In this document: positions 8,913-17,390 of the stretch, one piece after another
Layout of the letters: each line of letters begins with the position of its first letter
Numbering within the stretch: the first letter of the stretch is position 1
Assembly (NCBI RefSeq): GCF_026341515.1
Contig: NZ_JAPEOK010000001.1
Coordinates: 3,658,001-3,722,000, forward strand
Reading direction: 5' to 3'
Source of the DNA: Streptomyces sp. NBC_00878
GTDB taxonomy: Bacteria > Actinomycetota > Actinomycetes > Streptomycetales > Streptomycetaceae
DNA length: 64,000 bases
Position numbers and translations under genes: made by a program
Notes under the pieces: generated by a model
The model's database searches: none
What the model was told of the DNA's origin: nothing
Seen by the model: the letters and a program-made list of their open reading frames with translations, nothing else

Positions 8913-9703
8913 GCCTTCAGCGTGTCCTTCCTGTACAGCCAGGCCGCGCCGCCCGCGAACAGGACGAAGGAGACGGCGAGGATGGCGAGGTCCTTCGCGT
9001 GCGGGGCCTGGCTCTGTTCGATGGCCTGCCCGAGGGCAGCGTACGCGTGCGTGGGCAGCCACTTCGCGATGTCCTGCAGCCAGCCAGGGAAGGTCGTCGT
9101 GGGCATCCACAGGCCGCCCAGCATGGACAGGCCGAAGTACACGATCATCGTGATCGGGCGGACCGCGTCACCACTCGCGAGGTAGCCGATGGCGACCCCG
9201 AGCGCGGCGAAGACGAGGCTGCCGGCCCAGATCGCGCCGGTGAGCGCGAGCCACTGCCAGGCGTCCAGGCGTACGTCCTTCACGGCCGCCGCGACCACGA
9301 AGACGATGACGATCGACGGCAGGCTGATGACGGCGGCGCTCGCGGTCTTCGCGAGGACATAGCCGCGTCCCGGCAGGCTCGTGAGCCGCAGCTGCCGTAC
9401 CCAGCCGCTCTCGCGCTCCTTGGCGATGCGCTCACTGTTGCCCATGAGGACGGCGGTCAGGGCGCCGAAGGACGCCATGGAGACCATGAAGAAGGTCGGC
9501 AGCGTGAGCCCGGTGCCGTCGACCGTGGTGGTGCCGTCGGCGCTGCCCGCGATCAGCAGGAACAGGCCCGAGGGGTAGATCACCGAGAAGAACAGGAACT
9601 TGCGGTTGCGCAGGGCGCGGGTGATCTCCAGCTTGATCAGGCTGTTCATGCCAGACATGCCGGACATGGCCTTCACGGGGTTCATGGCGTTCATGGCGTT
9701 CAT
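8909..9703 (-). CDS. ABC-2 type transporter permease
   Basis: 264 residues, six predicted membrane helices, ABC-2/DrrB-like (GWVRQLRLTSLPGRGYVLAK, then GGLWMPTTTFPGWLQ). Its start overlaps the ATPase stop (ATGA, 9703-9700). The first ~20 residues are a Met/Asn repeat (MNAMNAMNPVKAMSGMSGMN) encoded by degenerate 9-mers, so the true start could be any of the ATGs down to the MNSLIKLE segment. Probably exports a lipid, drug or peptide together with the ATPase. Confidence 0.9.
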   Translation of the reverse strand: MNAMNAMNPVKAMSGMSGMNSLIKLEITRALRNRKFLFFSVIYPSGLFLLIAGSADGTTTVDGTGLTLPTFFMVSMASFGALTAVLMGNSERIAKERESGWVRQLRLTSLPGRGYVLAKTASAAVISLPSIVIVFVVAAAVKDVRLDAWQWLALTGAIWAGSLVFAALGVAIGYLASGDAVRPITMIVYFGLSMLGGLWMPTTTFPGWLQDIAKWLPTHAYAALGQAIEQSQAPHAKDLAILAVSFVLFAGGAAWLYRKDTLKA

Positions 9704-10641
9704 GAGGTGCGCGCCTCCTCGGCGGCGGTGATGGCGACGAAGGCCTGCTCCAGACCGAGCCCGGCCACTTCGAGGTTGCGCGGGTAGACGCCGAGCCCGT
9801 ACAGGGCGTGGACGGTCGCGTCGGCGTCGGAGGACTGGACGCGGACCGTGTGGCCCGAGACGTCGAGCCGGGTGAGGAAGGGCAGGGCGCGCAGCGCGGG
9901 CTCGTCGATCGGCCCCTCCAGGTCGAACGCGATCCGCCGGGCGCCGGCCTTCGCCTTGATCTCGGCGGCGCTGCCGTCCGCCAGCAGCCGCCCCCGGTGC
10001 AGGACGAGCACGCGGTCGGCGATGGCGTCGGCCTCCTCCAGGTAGTGCGTGGCGAAGAGGACCGTCCGCCCCTGGTCGGCCTGCTCGCGCATGGTGGCCC
10101 AGAAGGCCTGACGGGCGGAGACGTCCATGCCGGTCGTCGGCTCGTCGAGCACGATGAGGTCGCTGTCCCCGGCCGTGGCGAGCGCGAAGCGGACACGCTG
10201 CTGCTGGCCGCCCGAGAGCTTGTTGACCTTGCGGTCCGCGATCTGTGTGAGGCCCGCGCGGGCGAGCACGTCCGGCACGGGGAACGGCTTCGGGTGCAGG
10301 TCGCGGGCGAGCCGCACCAGTTCGCGGACCGTGACCTCGTCCATCAGCCCGCCGCTCTGCAGCATCGCGCCGACGCGCCCGCCGACGATGGCGTCCCGGG
10401 GGCTGCCGCCGAACACCCGCACCGAGCCGCTGTCCGCGTGCTTCAGGCCGAGCAGCAGGTCGAGCGTGGTCGACTTGCCCGCGCCGTTCGGCCCCAGCAG
10501 GGCCACGGTCTCGCCCGGGTGCAGGGCGAGCGTGAGCCCGTCCACGGCCCGTACGCTTCCGTAGGTCTTGGTCACCTGATCGAACCCGACCACCGAGCCG
10601 TTGGCCGCCGCGGTCGCTGTCGCTGTCGCAGTTGCTGTCAT
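9700..10641 (-). CDS. ABC transporter ATP-binding protein (drug/lipid exporter type)
   Basis: 313 residues. Walker A GPNGAGKST at 50-58, signature LSGGQQQR, Walker B LIVLDEPTTGMD, H-loop FATHYLEEAD; the C-terminal ~90 residues form the DrrA-like extension. The N-terminus has a TATATATATAA repeat, so the first codon is uncertain. First gene of the operon ATPase-permease-kinase-regulator, all coupled by 4-nt overlaps. Confidence 0.95.
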   Translation of the reverse strand: MTATATATATAAANGSVVGFDQVTKTYGSVRAVDGLTLALHPGETVALLGPNGAGKSTTLDLLLGLKHADSGSVRVFGGSPRDAIVGGRVGAMLQSGGLMDEVTVRELVRLARDLHPKPFPVPDVLARAGLTQIADRKVNKLSGGQQQRVRFALATAGDSDLIVLDEPTTGMDVSARQAFWATMREQADQGRTVLFATHYLEEADAIADRVLVLHRGRLLADGSAAEIKAKAGARRIAFDLEGPIDEPALRALPFLTRLDVSGHTVRVQSSDADATVHALYGLGVYPRNLEVAGLGLEQAFVAITAAEEARTS

Positions 10642-10751
10642 GTGAGCCAGCGTGGCGCGAGGCGGGTCCCGTCCGGCAGTGTCGGCCGTCGTGACTCCCG
10701 GATGACAGATGTCATGTGGGGGGGGTACGCACAGGTATTCAGGAGTACGCA

Positions 10752-10799
10752 GAGGTACTGAGGTACTGAGGTACTGAGGTACTGAGGTACTGAGCCACT
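10752..10799. repeat. 8-bp tandem array GAGGTACT x5 plus one degenerate copy
   Basis: Five exact copies at 10752-10791 and GAGCCACT at 10792-10799, flanked on both sides by related AGGAGTAC/AGAGGTATTCAGG units (10733-10751, 10801-10822). Lies between the divergent ABC ATPase and hydrolase genes. Confidence 0.95.
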
Positions 10800-10831
10800 G
10801 AGGAGTACCCAGAGGTATTCAGGGGGATCGC

Positions 10832-11662
10832 ATGAAGCTCACCGTGCTCGGCGGCTGCGGCGCCTGGCCGACCGCCGACCAGGCCTGTAGCGGCTACCTC
10901 GTCGAGGACTCCGGTTTCCGGCTGCTCCTCGATCCCGGGTACGCCACGTTCCCCCGTCTCCTCGACCACATCACCGCGCGGGAGGTCGACGCGGTGCTGG
11001 TCACCCACGGCCACCCCGACCACTGCGCCGACCTGAACCCCCTGCTCCGGGCCCGCGCGCTGGCCGAGGCCCCGCCGCAGCCCGCACTCCCGCTGTACGC
11101 ACCGGAGGGCGCCCTCGACGCCGTCCTCGCCCTGGACCGGCCGGGCATGCTCGCGCCCGCGTACGACCGCCGCGATTTCGTCCCCGGCGACCGCCTCACG
11201 ATCGGCCCGTTCGCCGTCGAGACGGTGTCCCTGCCCCACCACGTGCCCGGCGCCGGCCTCCGGCTGACCGCGGGAGGCAGCGTCCTCGCGTACACCGGCG
11301 ACACCGGCCCGAGCCCCGCGATCGCACGGCTGGCGCGGCACGCGGACATCCTCCTGTCGGAGGCGACGTACCCGTACGAGGTTCCCGCCGAGGACGCGGC
11401 CTGTCTGCTCACCGCGCGACTGGCCGGACGGTACGCGGCCGAGGCCGGAGCCGCGCGACTACTGCTGACGCATCTGTGGCCAGGGACGGACCCGGCGATC
11501 GCGCTGCGGGCCGCGGCGGAGGCGTACGGGGGCCCGGTCGCCGTCGCGACACCCGGCCTCGTCGTCGAGACGACCGGGCCCGCACCGACGACCACGGCCA
11601 CCATCACGGCCACAACCACAATCGCGGCCACGGCCACGACTACGACTACGACCACCGAGTAA
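10832..11662 (+). CDS. Metallo-beta-lactamase-fold hydrolase (RNase Z-like)
   Basis: 276 residues. Zinc motif HGHPDH at 59-64, then LPHHVPGAG, YTGDTGP and LTHLWPGT supply the remaining ligands. Cytosolic MBL-fold hydrolase of the RNase Z/ElaC-like superfamily; substrate unknown. ATG 10832 follows GGGGGATCGC. The last ~28 residues are a Thr/Ala-rich tail (TTTATITATTTIAATAT then TTTTTT) encoded by a degenerate ACG/GCC microsatellite; this looks like an expansion and is not part of the fold. Confidence 0.85.
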   Translation: MKLTVLGGCGAWPTADQACSGYLVEDSGFRLLLDPGYATFPRLLDHITAREVDAVLVTHGHPDHCADLNPLLRARALAEAPPQPALPLYAPEGALDAVLALDRPGMLAPAYDRRDFVPGDRLTIGPFAVETVSLPHHVPGAGLRLTAGGSVLAYTGDTGPSPAIARLARHADILLSEATYPYEVPAEDAACLLTARLAGRYAAEAGAARLLLTHLWPGTDPAIALRAAAEAYGGPVAVATPGLVVETTGPAPTTTATITATTTIAATATTTTTTTE

Positions 11663-11689
11663 GGGCCAGGGCTCCCCCTCTCCCCCGGC

Positions 11690-11870
11690 TCAGATCCTCT
11701 TGGCTCTCAGCGCCTCAAGTGCGTTCGCCACCGAGTGGAGGAAGGCCGCGTACGCGTGCGTGCTGCACGGGAGTTCCGGGTTCCAGGGCGCCACGGTCAC
11801 GGCCGAGGTGAGGGTGCGCCAGGCGGGTGCGGACTCCAACTCCCCGGCCGGTACGGCGTTCCCAGCCCAT
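11690..11870 (-). pseudogene. Small conserved-looking ORF with a +1 frameshift
   Basis: Reading the minus strand from ATG 11870 gives MGWERRTGR; a shift of one base in the run at 11842-11845 (CCCC on the plus strand) continues as ELESAPAWRTLTSAVTV, then APWNPELPCSTHAYAAF and ends HSVANALEALRAKRI with TGA at 11690. The interval is 181 nt, one base more than 60 codons. Both halves have normal coding composition and the second half has no start of its own. A 59-residue protein interrupted by one extra G, either a real mutation or a sequence error. Function unknown. AAGGGG lies about 10 nt upstream of the ATG. Confidence 0.55.
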
Positions 11871-11949
11871 ACGGCACCCGCCCCTTAGACACCCGCCCGA
11901 CGCGGGACCACTCGGGTCACGATGAGCCGAACGTCAGAACGGGACAAGG

Positions 11950-11976
11950 GGACACCCGGCCATCGCCGGGTGCCCC
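11950..11976 (-). terminator. Hairpin terminator below the collagen-like protein gene
   Basis: CACCCGGC (11953-11960), loop CATC, GCCGGGTG (11965-11972), with G/C runs extending the stem by a few bases after a mismatch. Lies 60 nt past the stop of the gene at 12033. Confidence 0.6.
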
Positions 11977-12032
11977 CTTCAACCATCAGCTCAACCGGTC
12001 CGCGCAACCAGTCAGCTCCAACCGGTCCGCGG

Positions 12033-14756
12033 CTAGTTGGGGTTGGTCTCGATCACTCCGATGCGGTCCGCCGGCGTCTTGCCGACAAGAGCCTTGCGCA
12101 TCGCACCGACCACGTCCTGGGGGGTCACGGCGGTCTTGCTGCCGTTGCCCCGGGTGATCAGTACGCCGTCGAACGAGTCGCGGTACCGCGACTTGAGCAC
12201 GGGCAGGTCGTAGTACTCGACCAGCTTGCCCTGAGCGTTGGCCTTGACGCTGATGAACCTCCACAGGGAGATCTCGGGGCTGAACTCGACTGACACCCCG
12301 CCGGCCTTGATCGTCACGCTGGCGGACATCACCGGCTCGGCGAACGCCTTCATCATGCGGTCGACCTCGGCCTTGGTGACCTTGGGCTCCTTCGTCGTGG
12401 TCGGGACCTTGACGGGCGCCGCGTTCCCGGTCTCGACCTGCGCGCGGTACGCCTCCTCGACGGACTCCGTCGACCGGCCGATGTCGATGCCCTGGCCCGC
12501 CTTGCCGTAGACGGCGACGGCCTTGCCCGGCTCGAACTTGATCGTGCCCTCGGTCGCCGAGCCGGAACCGCCCGCGGCGCGCTCCAGAGCGGCCGCCAGC
12601 TTCTCCTCGTCGACGGGCATCACGGGGTCGACGACTCGATGGTTGCCGAGCAGCGAGCCGATCACCGAGACGGGGTTGTAGTCGCTGCCCGCCGCGGCCC
12701 GTACCGTCGCCTGGCTGTCGAACTGGAGGCCGGCCTGATCCGGCCTGAGCGCGACGGTGTCGCCCTCGACCGAGAGCTGCAGCGGCTTGGCCGCCCCCGC
12801 CTTGAAGGCGTCGTCGAGCTTCTTGACGGCCTCGTCACGGGTGCCGCCGCCGATCTCGATGCCGAGCACGGTGGTGCCCTTGGGCACGTCGGAGTGGTTC
12901 ATCAGCAGCCCGGCGCCGTACGCGAGCCCGCCCAGGCCCACCACTCCGGTGACCAGGAGCACCAGCTTGTTGCGGCCCTTTTTCTTCGGCTTCGACCGGG
13001 TGGCGGCGGGCGCCACCGGCGAGACCGGTTCAGGGAGCTTCGGGGGCTGGTGCTGCAGCGGTCCATCGCTGCGCGCGCCCGGTCCGAACGGTGAGTTCGG
13101 GGCGGACGGCACGACCGGGATGCCGCTGGTCAGCGTGTGTCCGGAGACGTTCTCACCGGTGCCGCCGTAGCCCGGCGTACCGGGTTCGGGGGCGGGCTTC
13201 TGCGGAGTGAGGATCGCGGTGTCGTCGCTCATCCCGCCGCCGGGCCCCGAGGAGAAGGCCATGCCACTCTGAACGCCCTTGCCACCGGGGAAGCCCGAGG
13301 CGTCGTGAGCGCGGGGGCCGTCGTGTCCGCCAGGCCCGCCGGGTCCCGCGTGACCGCCAGGTCCGCCGGGGGCACCAGGACCGCCGGGGGAACCGGCGCC
13401 GTTCTGGACACCGGTGGCACCGGGTCCGCCAGGGAAGGCCGAGCCGTGCTGAGCACCGTTGGGCCCGGGGAAGGCCGAACCGCTCTGGGCGCCATTGGGC
13501 CCCGGGAAACCCGAACCGCTCTGGGCACCGTTGGGCCCAGGGAAACCCGAGCCGTCCGGTGCTCCGGGACCGCCGGGGCCCCCGGGCCCACCGGGTCCTC
13601 CGGGAGCGCCGTGGAACGCCGCGGCACCCTGGCCGCCGGGCAACCCCTGGCCGCCCTGGCTGCCCTGACCGGCCTGACCGGCCTGACCGGCCTGACCGTT
13701 CTGGTCGCCCACGCCGCCACGGATGCGCGGGCCGCCAGGCCCACCGCCCTGACCGCCAGCTCCAGGCCCAGGCCCAGGCCCGCCAGGGAAACCCTGGCCA
13801 CCGGGACCGCCGGGACCACCCTGGCCGCCGGGACCGCGCACACCGCCGGGCGGCGTCAGCTGACCGGCGCCGGTGACCGGTCCGCCGGTCGGGCCCGAGG
13901 GTCCGCCCTGGCCGCCGGAGAAGTACGGAAGTCCGTCGCGCCGTGGCTCACCGCCGCCGACGCCGTCGCCCGCGCCGTCCGGCGCGTACGGCGACGAGCC
14001 CGGCGCGCTGCCCAGCGGCCCCGCCGCCAGTGCCGCGGACACGTCGAAGGAACCGGTGCCGCCGCCATGGCCGGGCGCCACAGGCCCGGTACCGCCCGCG
14101 CCGGGCAGCCCCGCGCCGTTCGTACCGCCGGGCCGGGCGCCGCCGGGCCGAGCCGCACCACCGGCGCCTGAACCGCCTCTGGGCGCACCGGAGGCAGAGG
14201 GACGCGCACCAGGCGTACCGGGCGTACCGGGCGCCCCTGAAGCGCCAACTCCCGCCCCGGACACCGCCGCCGAGCCCTGCGCAGCCGAACCGCCGGGCGT
14301 CCCGGCGCCGTTGGTGCCGCCACCGCCCGGACCGCCCTTGGGCGCACCGGACTTGCGTGGCGCGAACCAGTCGCTCGTCTTGTCCTCGGCGCCGCCGCCG
14401 GTGGGCAGGCGATGGGATCCGGTGTCGGAGTCCACGGGCCCGACCTGACCGGTACTCGGTCCGGTGTCGACGGGGGCCGGCGCGGGCACACTCGTACTGT
14501 CGGAGGAGTCTCCGCCCGCGACGGGTGTGCGCACGACGACCGGTGGAATGGGCCGGGATCCGGGGATGTTGATCCGGATCCGGGTCGTCAGAGTGGTCTC
14601 GGTCCTGGGCTGTTCCGGCCGGTCGGCAGCGGAACGCCCGGTGTCGGCGGCGTCGTCGGAAGCCTTGGGCGTTCCGTACGGCGGAGTCCCCGACGGGTAT
14701 GCGGTTCCGCCGCGCCCGTTGGGCCCGGAGGACGAACTGTCAGTTTCACGACTCAA
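12033..14756 (-). CDS. Collagen-like, membrane-anchored peptidoglycan-binding protein
   Basis: 907 residues. Residues ~1-120 are polar and Ser/Thr/Pro-rich; ~120-540 are Gly-rich with Gly-X-Y collagen-like triplets, including near-identical GFPGPNGAQSGS units; ~610 a basic stop-transfer (KKKGRNK) and one membrane helix (LVLLVTGVVGLGGLAYGAGL); then ~280 extracellular residues resembling the VanW-associated PG_binding_4 domain (GTTVLGIEIGGGTRDEAVKKL). The Gly-rich tail is predicted cytoplasmic by charge, which is odd for a collagen-like stalk. Start TTG 14756 is chosen because GGAG lies 8 nt upstream. Probably cell-wall associated; role unknown. Confidence 0.8.
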   Translation of the reverse strand: MSRETDSSSSGPNGRGGTAYPSGTPPYGTPKASDDAADTGRSAADRPEQPRTETTLTTRIRINIPGSRPIPPVVVRTPVAGGDSSDSTSVPAPAPVDTGPSTGQVGPVDSDTGSHRLPTGGGAEDKTSDWFAPRKSGAPKGGPGGGGTNGAGTPGGSAAQGSAAVSGAGVGASGAPGTPGTPGARPSASGAPRGGSGAGGAARPGGARPGGTNGAGLPGAGGTGPVAPGHGGGTGSFDVSAALAAGPLGSAPGSSPYAPDGAGDGVGGGEPRRDGLPYFSGGQGGPSGPTGGPVTGAGQLTPPGGVRGPGGQGGPGGPGGQGFPGGPGPGPGAGGQGGGPGGPRIRGGVGDQNGQAGQAGQAGQGSQGGQGLPGGQGAAAFHGAPGGPGGPGGPGGPGAPDGSGFPGPNGAQSGSGFPGPNGAQSGSAFPGPNGAQHGSAFPGGPGATGVQNGAGSPGGPGAPGGPGGHAGPGGPGGHDGPRAHDASGFPGGKGVQSGMAFSSGPGGGMSDDTAILTPQKPAPEPGTPGYGGTGENVSGHTLTSGIPVVPSAPNSPFGPGARSDGPLQHQPPKLPEPVSPVAPAATRSKPKKKGRNKLVLLVTGVVGLGGLAYGAGLLMNHSDVPKGTTVLGIEIGGGTRDEAVKKLDDAFKAGAAKPLQLSVEGDTVALRPDQAGLQFDSQATVRAAAGSDYNPVSVIGSLLGNHRVVDPVMPVDEEKLAAALERAAGGSGSATEGTIKFEPGKAVAVYGKAGQGIDIGRSTESVEEAYRAQVETGNAAPVKVPTTTKEPKVTKAEVDRMMKAFAEPVMSASVTIKAGGVSVEFSPEISLWRFISVKANAQGKLVEYYDLPVLKSRYRDSFDGVLITRGNGSKTAVTPQDVVGAMRKALVGKTPADRIGVIETNPN
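13290..14360. repeat. Imperfect Gly-X-Y coding repeats
   Basis: Degenerate CCGGGxCCxCCG repeats inside the collagen-like gene. The clearest block is 13430-13560, with about four ~45-bp units encoding FPGPNGAQ-type segments, plus runs of GQAGQAGQAGQ (13655-13700). Confidence 0.8.
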
Positions 14757-14924
14757 GGCAGGTTCTCCTGGTTGGCTCCACCGCCCGTGTACTCGACCTC
14801 GATACCTCGATTCGGGCGGCTCGGCGGCGCGCACCACCATACTGGCCACTTGTCACCATCATCTTGCGGCCACAGCTGAAACCCACACCGGACTTGCACC
14901 TGCGCACCGCGGCGAAGTGGTACG

Positions 14925-15350
14925 TCACTTGGCAAGTCGGGCGGCGGGCCCCTCCGGTTGCCGCCCCCGGCCAAGGGTGGCGCACATCACAGCCACGGCC
15001 ATACCGCCGAGCAGGAAGAGGTAGGAGCCCGCTCCCGCGGCGAAGAGGAAGTCTCCCTCCGGGCGGCTCGCGGTGAGCAGGACGACGGCGATCATCCATC
15101 CCGCGGCGGGTGCGACCGAACCGCCCCGGCCACCCGTCGCCCGCGCCCCGCCGAGGAAGAGCCCGGCCGCGCCGGCCAGCGCGAGCAGCAGCCCGCCCGG
15201 GAACAGGCCCGCCTGGACCAGTGCACCGGCCGCCCCAACCACGGCACCCAGCACGAAGAGCCCCAGGTGGACGACGATCCGTCCGGCCGAGGGCGCCCGC
15301 AGCGGCTCGGCGAGCATGCTGCCCGCGGCCGGCCTGTTCGCCGTACTCAT
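14925..15350 (-). CDS. DUF6113-type four-helix membrane protein
   Basis: 141 residues with four hydrophobic segments (IVVHLGLFVLGAVVGAAGAL, LLLALAGAAGLFLGG, GWMIAVVLLTA, YLFLLGGMAVAVMCATL). Streptomyces genomes place a small membrane protein of this kind beside mshB. No catalytic motif; function unknown. ATG 15350. Same strand as mshB, 98 nt downstream of it. Confidence 0.8.
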   Translation of the reverse strand: MSTANRPAAGSMLAEPLRAPSAGRIVVHLGLFVLGAVVGAAGALVQAGLFPGGLLLALAGAAGLFLGGARATGGRGGSVAPAAGWMIAVVLLTASRPEGDFLFAAGAGSYLFLLGGMAVAVMCATLGRGRQPEGPAARLAK

Positions 15351-15363
15351 CTCTCACTCACCT

Positions 15364-15450
15364 CAGTACGCATCAGACATCCCCCAGGACTCATCGTGCA
15401 CCCACTCGTTCCCGAGGACCTACTGTGCACCGGCTCGTTCCTCACGACTC
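15364..15450. repeat. Imperfect direct repeats between mshB and the DUF6113-type gene
   Basis: Three copies of a (T/A)CATCGTGCACC / TACTGTGCACC unit (near 15393, 15421 and 15450), interleaved with CTCGTTCC(C/T) segments at about 30-nt spacing. Confidence 0.55.
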
Positions 15451-16366
15451 ATCGTGCACCCGCGTCAGCGGTACCGGCGAACAGGTCCGTCTCCCGCTCC
15501 GGCCCCACGCGCTCCCCACGCTCCCCGCGCACCCCGCGCACCCCGCGCACCAACTCGTAGTACTCCGTGGCGAACAGCGGCTGCGCGAGGTGGTTGGAGA
15601 GCGCGAACCACGGTTCGGTGACCTCGATCTGGGTGGCGTGGGCCCGCATCGCGGCGGCCTTCGCGGCGGCGAAGGCGGTGCCGTCGATCTCCGTGGTGAT
15701 CAGGGAGTCGTCCACCACGCCCGGCACGTCGTCGACGGCGGCGGAGGCGGGGAACGGCAGTTCGTCCAGTACGTCCTTCAGATGGGCGAAGCGTTCCTCG
15801 GCGACCGAGCGCGGTACGCGGTTCCAGTAGATCTTCGCGATCGTCCACGGTTCGCCCATCTCCGGGCGGACGCCGGGGTCCGCGGCCAGGTCGGCGGCGC
15901 GCATGGCGACGCGGTGGGTCTGGATGTGGTCCGGGTGGCCGTAGCCGCCGTCGGTGTCGTACGTCACGAGCACTTGGGGGCGTGACTCGCGGATCACCCG
16001 GACAAGTTCCGCGGCCGCCTCGTCGACATCCGCCTGCCAGAAGCAGCGCGGGTCGTCGTTGTCGGGGAGGCCCATCATCCCGGAGTCCTGATACCGCCCG
16101 GCGCCGCCGAGGGAACGGAAGTCGCTCACACCCAGCTCGCGCATCGCCGCGCCGAGCTCGGCCAGACGGTGCGCGCCGAGAGCCTTGCCCGACAGGTGGG
16201 CGAGGCCGGGCGGGATGACCTCGCCGCGCTCACCGAGGGTGCAGGTCACAAGCGTGACCCGGGCGCCCTCGGCCGCGTACCTGGCCATGGTCGCGCCGTT
16301 GTTGATCGCCTCGTCGTCCGGGTGCGCGTGCACCAGGAGCAGACGCCGGGAGGGCAGTTCGGTCAT
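15449..16366 (-). CDS. mshB: Mycothiol synthesis deacetylase MshB
   Basis: 305 residues of the GlcNAc-PI de-N-acetylase (LmbE-like) family. Deacetylates 1-D-myo-inositol 2-acetamido-2-deoxy-glucopyranoside, second step of mycothiol synthesis, cytosolic. Zinc and catalytic residues: AHPDDEAIN (H15, D17, D18) and [11 protein letters not shown] (H144, D146, H147). [10 protein letters not shown] begins a short C-terminal repeat [15 protein letters not shown] made by 9-bp tandem units (15509-15553), beyond the catalytic domain. Confidence 0.95.
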   Translation of the reverse strand: MTELPSRRLLLVHAHPDDEAINNGATMARYAAEGARVTLVTCTLGERGEVIPPGLAHLSGKALGAHRLAELGAAMRELGVSDFRSLGGAGRYQDSGMMGLPDNDDPRCFWQADVDEAAAELVRVIRESRPQVLVTYDTDGGYGHPDHIQTHRVAMRAADLAADPGVRPEMGEPWTIAKIYWNRVPRSVAEERFAHLKDVLDELPFPASAAVDDVPGVVDDSLITTEIDGTAFAAAKAAAMRAHATQIEVTEPWFALSNHLAQPLFATEYYELVRGVRGVRGERGERVGPERETDLFAGTADAGAR

Positions 16367-16441
16367 GGACCAACCCTACGAGGGGCTGGCGCTCTCCTCG
16401 CCACCGCCGGTGGGTTCACACCCCGACGGCTCCCGCAGGGC

Positions 16442-17362
16442 TCAGGCGTCTTCTCCCGCGTCGGTAAAGATCTCTTCTGCGGATGGCGCGGTGACGGCGC
16501 GGGTGAGCAAGCGGCGCAGGAGGTCGGGGTCGTCGCAGCCGGTGACGCGCTCGCGGATCTCGTCGGGGACATCGAGGCCGCGCGTCTCCAGGACGAGCAG
16601 GACGTCCTCGGCGGCCGTCTGAACGCGAGCTTCTGCGCGCCCCTCGTCACGCCCCTCGTCACGGATCTCTTCCGAGAGCCAAGACTTGTAGAAGGAGAGG
16701 TCCACGGCCATCAGGTTCCTCCAGAGTTCCACGGCCCGGCGGTTGCCGCTCAAGCCTTGTGCGGTGAATTCGATGATGGGGTCTGCGACTGCTTCGGACA
16801 CCTGCTGCAGGGCGCTGGACAGTGCTTTCAGTATGTCACCGACGTCCGGATCCTTCGCGTGAGTGATGGCGGACAGCGTGGTCAGCGCCAGGTCGGCGCC
16901 GGCCTCGTCCGGATCGGTGATCACGGGCATGTTGTGCGGACCCGCCACGAGGGGGCGGAGGGTGAGCGCGGGCCACTGCCGAGGGCTCAGGGATACGGGC
17001 CGGGCAGCCCATTCGGCTGTGGCTCGGTCCTGGCAGACGACCAACAGCAGGACCGGGATCTTGTACTTGGCGCACAGGAACGACAAGTAATAGGCCCAGC
17101 TGGAGGGCTTGTCAGGGTCCTTCTTGCCCTGCGATTCGATGGCCAGCAGGAACGAGTCCTCACCTGTTGAGCCGTCGCTGTCGAAGCGCAGCAGCGTGTC
17201 CACACGGCGCTCGACCGGCCTGGCCTCGGTGAGGTCGGTGGGCATGACCGTGACGGATGCGGGCGGGGCGAAGGTGAGGCCGAGGACCTGGGAGACACCT
17301 GTGAACAGTCCCGGGTAATCCTGGAAGATGCGGTGCATCGCCTCATGGGGCGGGCTGACCAT
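16442..17362 (-). CDS. Rpn/YhgA-like PD-(D/E)XK nuclease-family protein
   Basis: 306 residues. N-terminal MHRIFQDYPGLFTGV, then RRVDTLLRF (D) and FLLAIESQGKKD, which fits the D...(D/E)-x-K nuclease core of recombination-promoting nuclease/transposase-derived proteins; helical charged C-terminus (EEIRDEGRDEGRAEARV). Predicted DNA nuclease; target unknown. ATG 17362 chosen over GTG 17386 because AAGGA lies 5 nt upstream. Downstream of the winged-helix/zinc-finger gene and same strand (28-nt gap), so probably co-transcribed. Confidence 0.75.
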   Translation of the reverse strand: MVSPPHEAMHRIFQDYPGLFTGVSQVLGLTFAPPASVTVMPTDLTEARPVERRVDTLLRFDSDGSTGEDSFLLAIESQGKKDPDKPSSWAYYLSFLCAKYKIPVLLLVVCQDRATAEWAARPVSLSPRQWPALTLRPLVAGPHNMPVITDPDEAGADLALTTLSAITHAKDPDVGDILKALSSALQQVSEAVADPIIEFTAQGLSGNRRAVELWRNLMAVDLSFYKSWLSEEIRDEGRDEGRAEARVQTAAEDVLLVLETRGLDVPDEIRERVTGCDDPDLLRRLLTRAVTAPSAEEIFTDAGEDA

Positions 17363-17390
17363 GCGGTTCCTTACGTTGTCTTGCACAGAT

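Noticed and set aside
13290..14360. CRISPR-like repetitive block
   Set aside because: Repeats are Gly-X-Y coding repeats with codon periodicity, no constant spacer length, and no cas genes.
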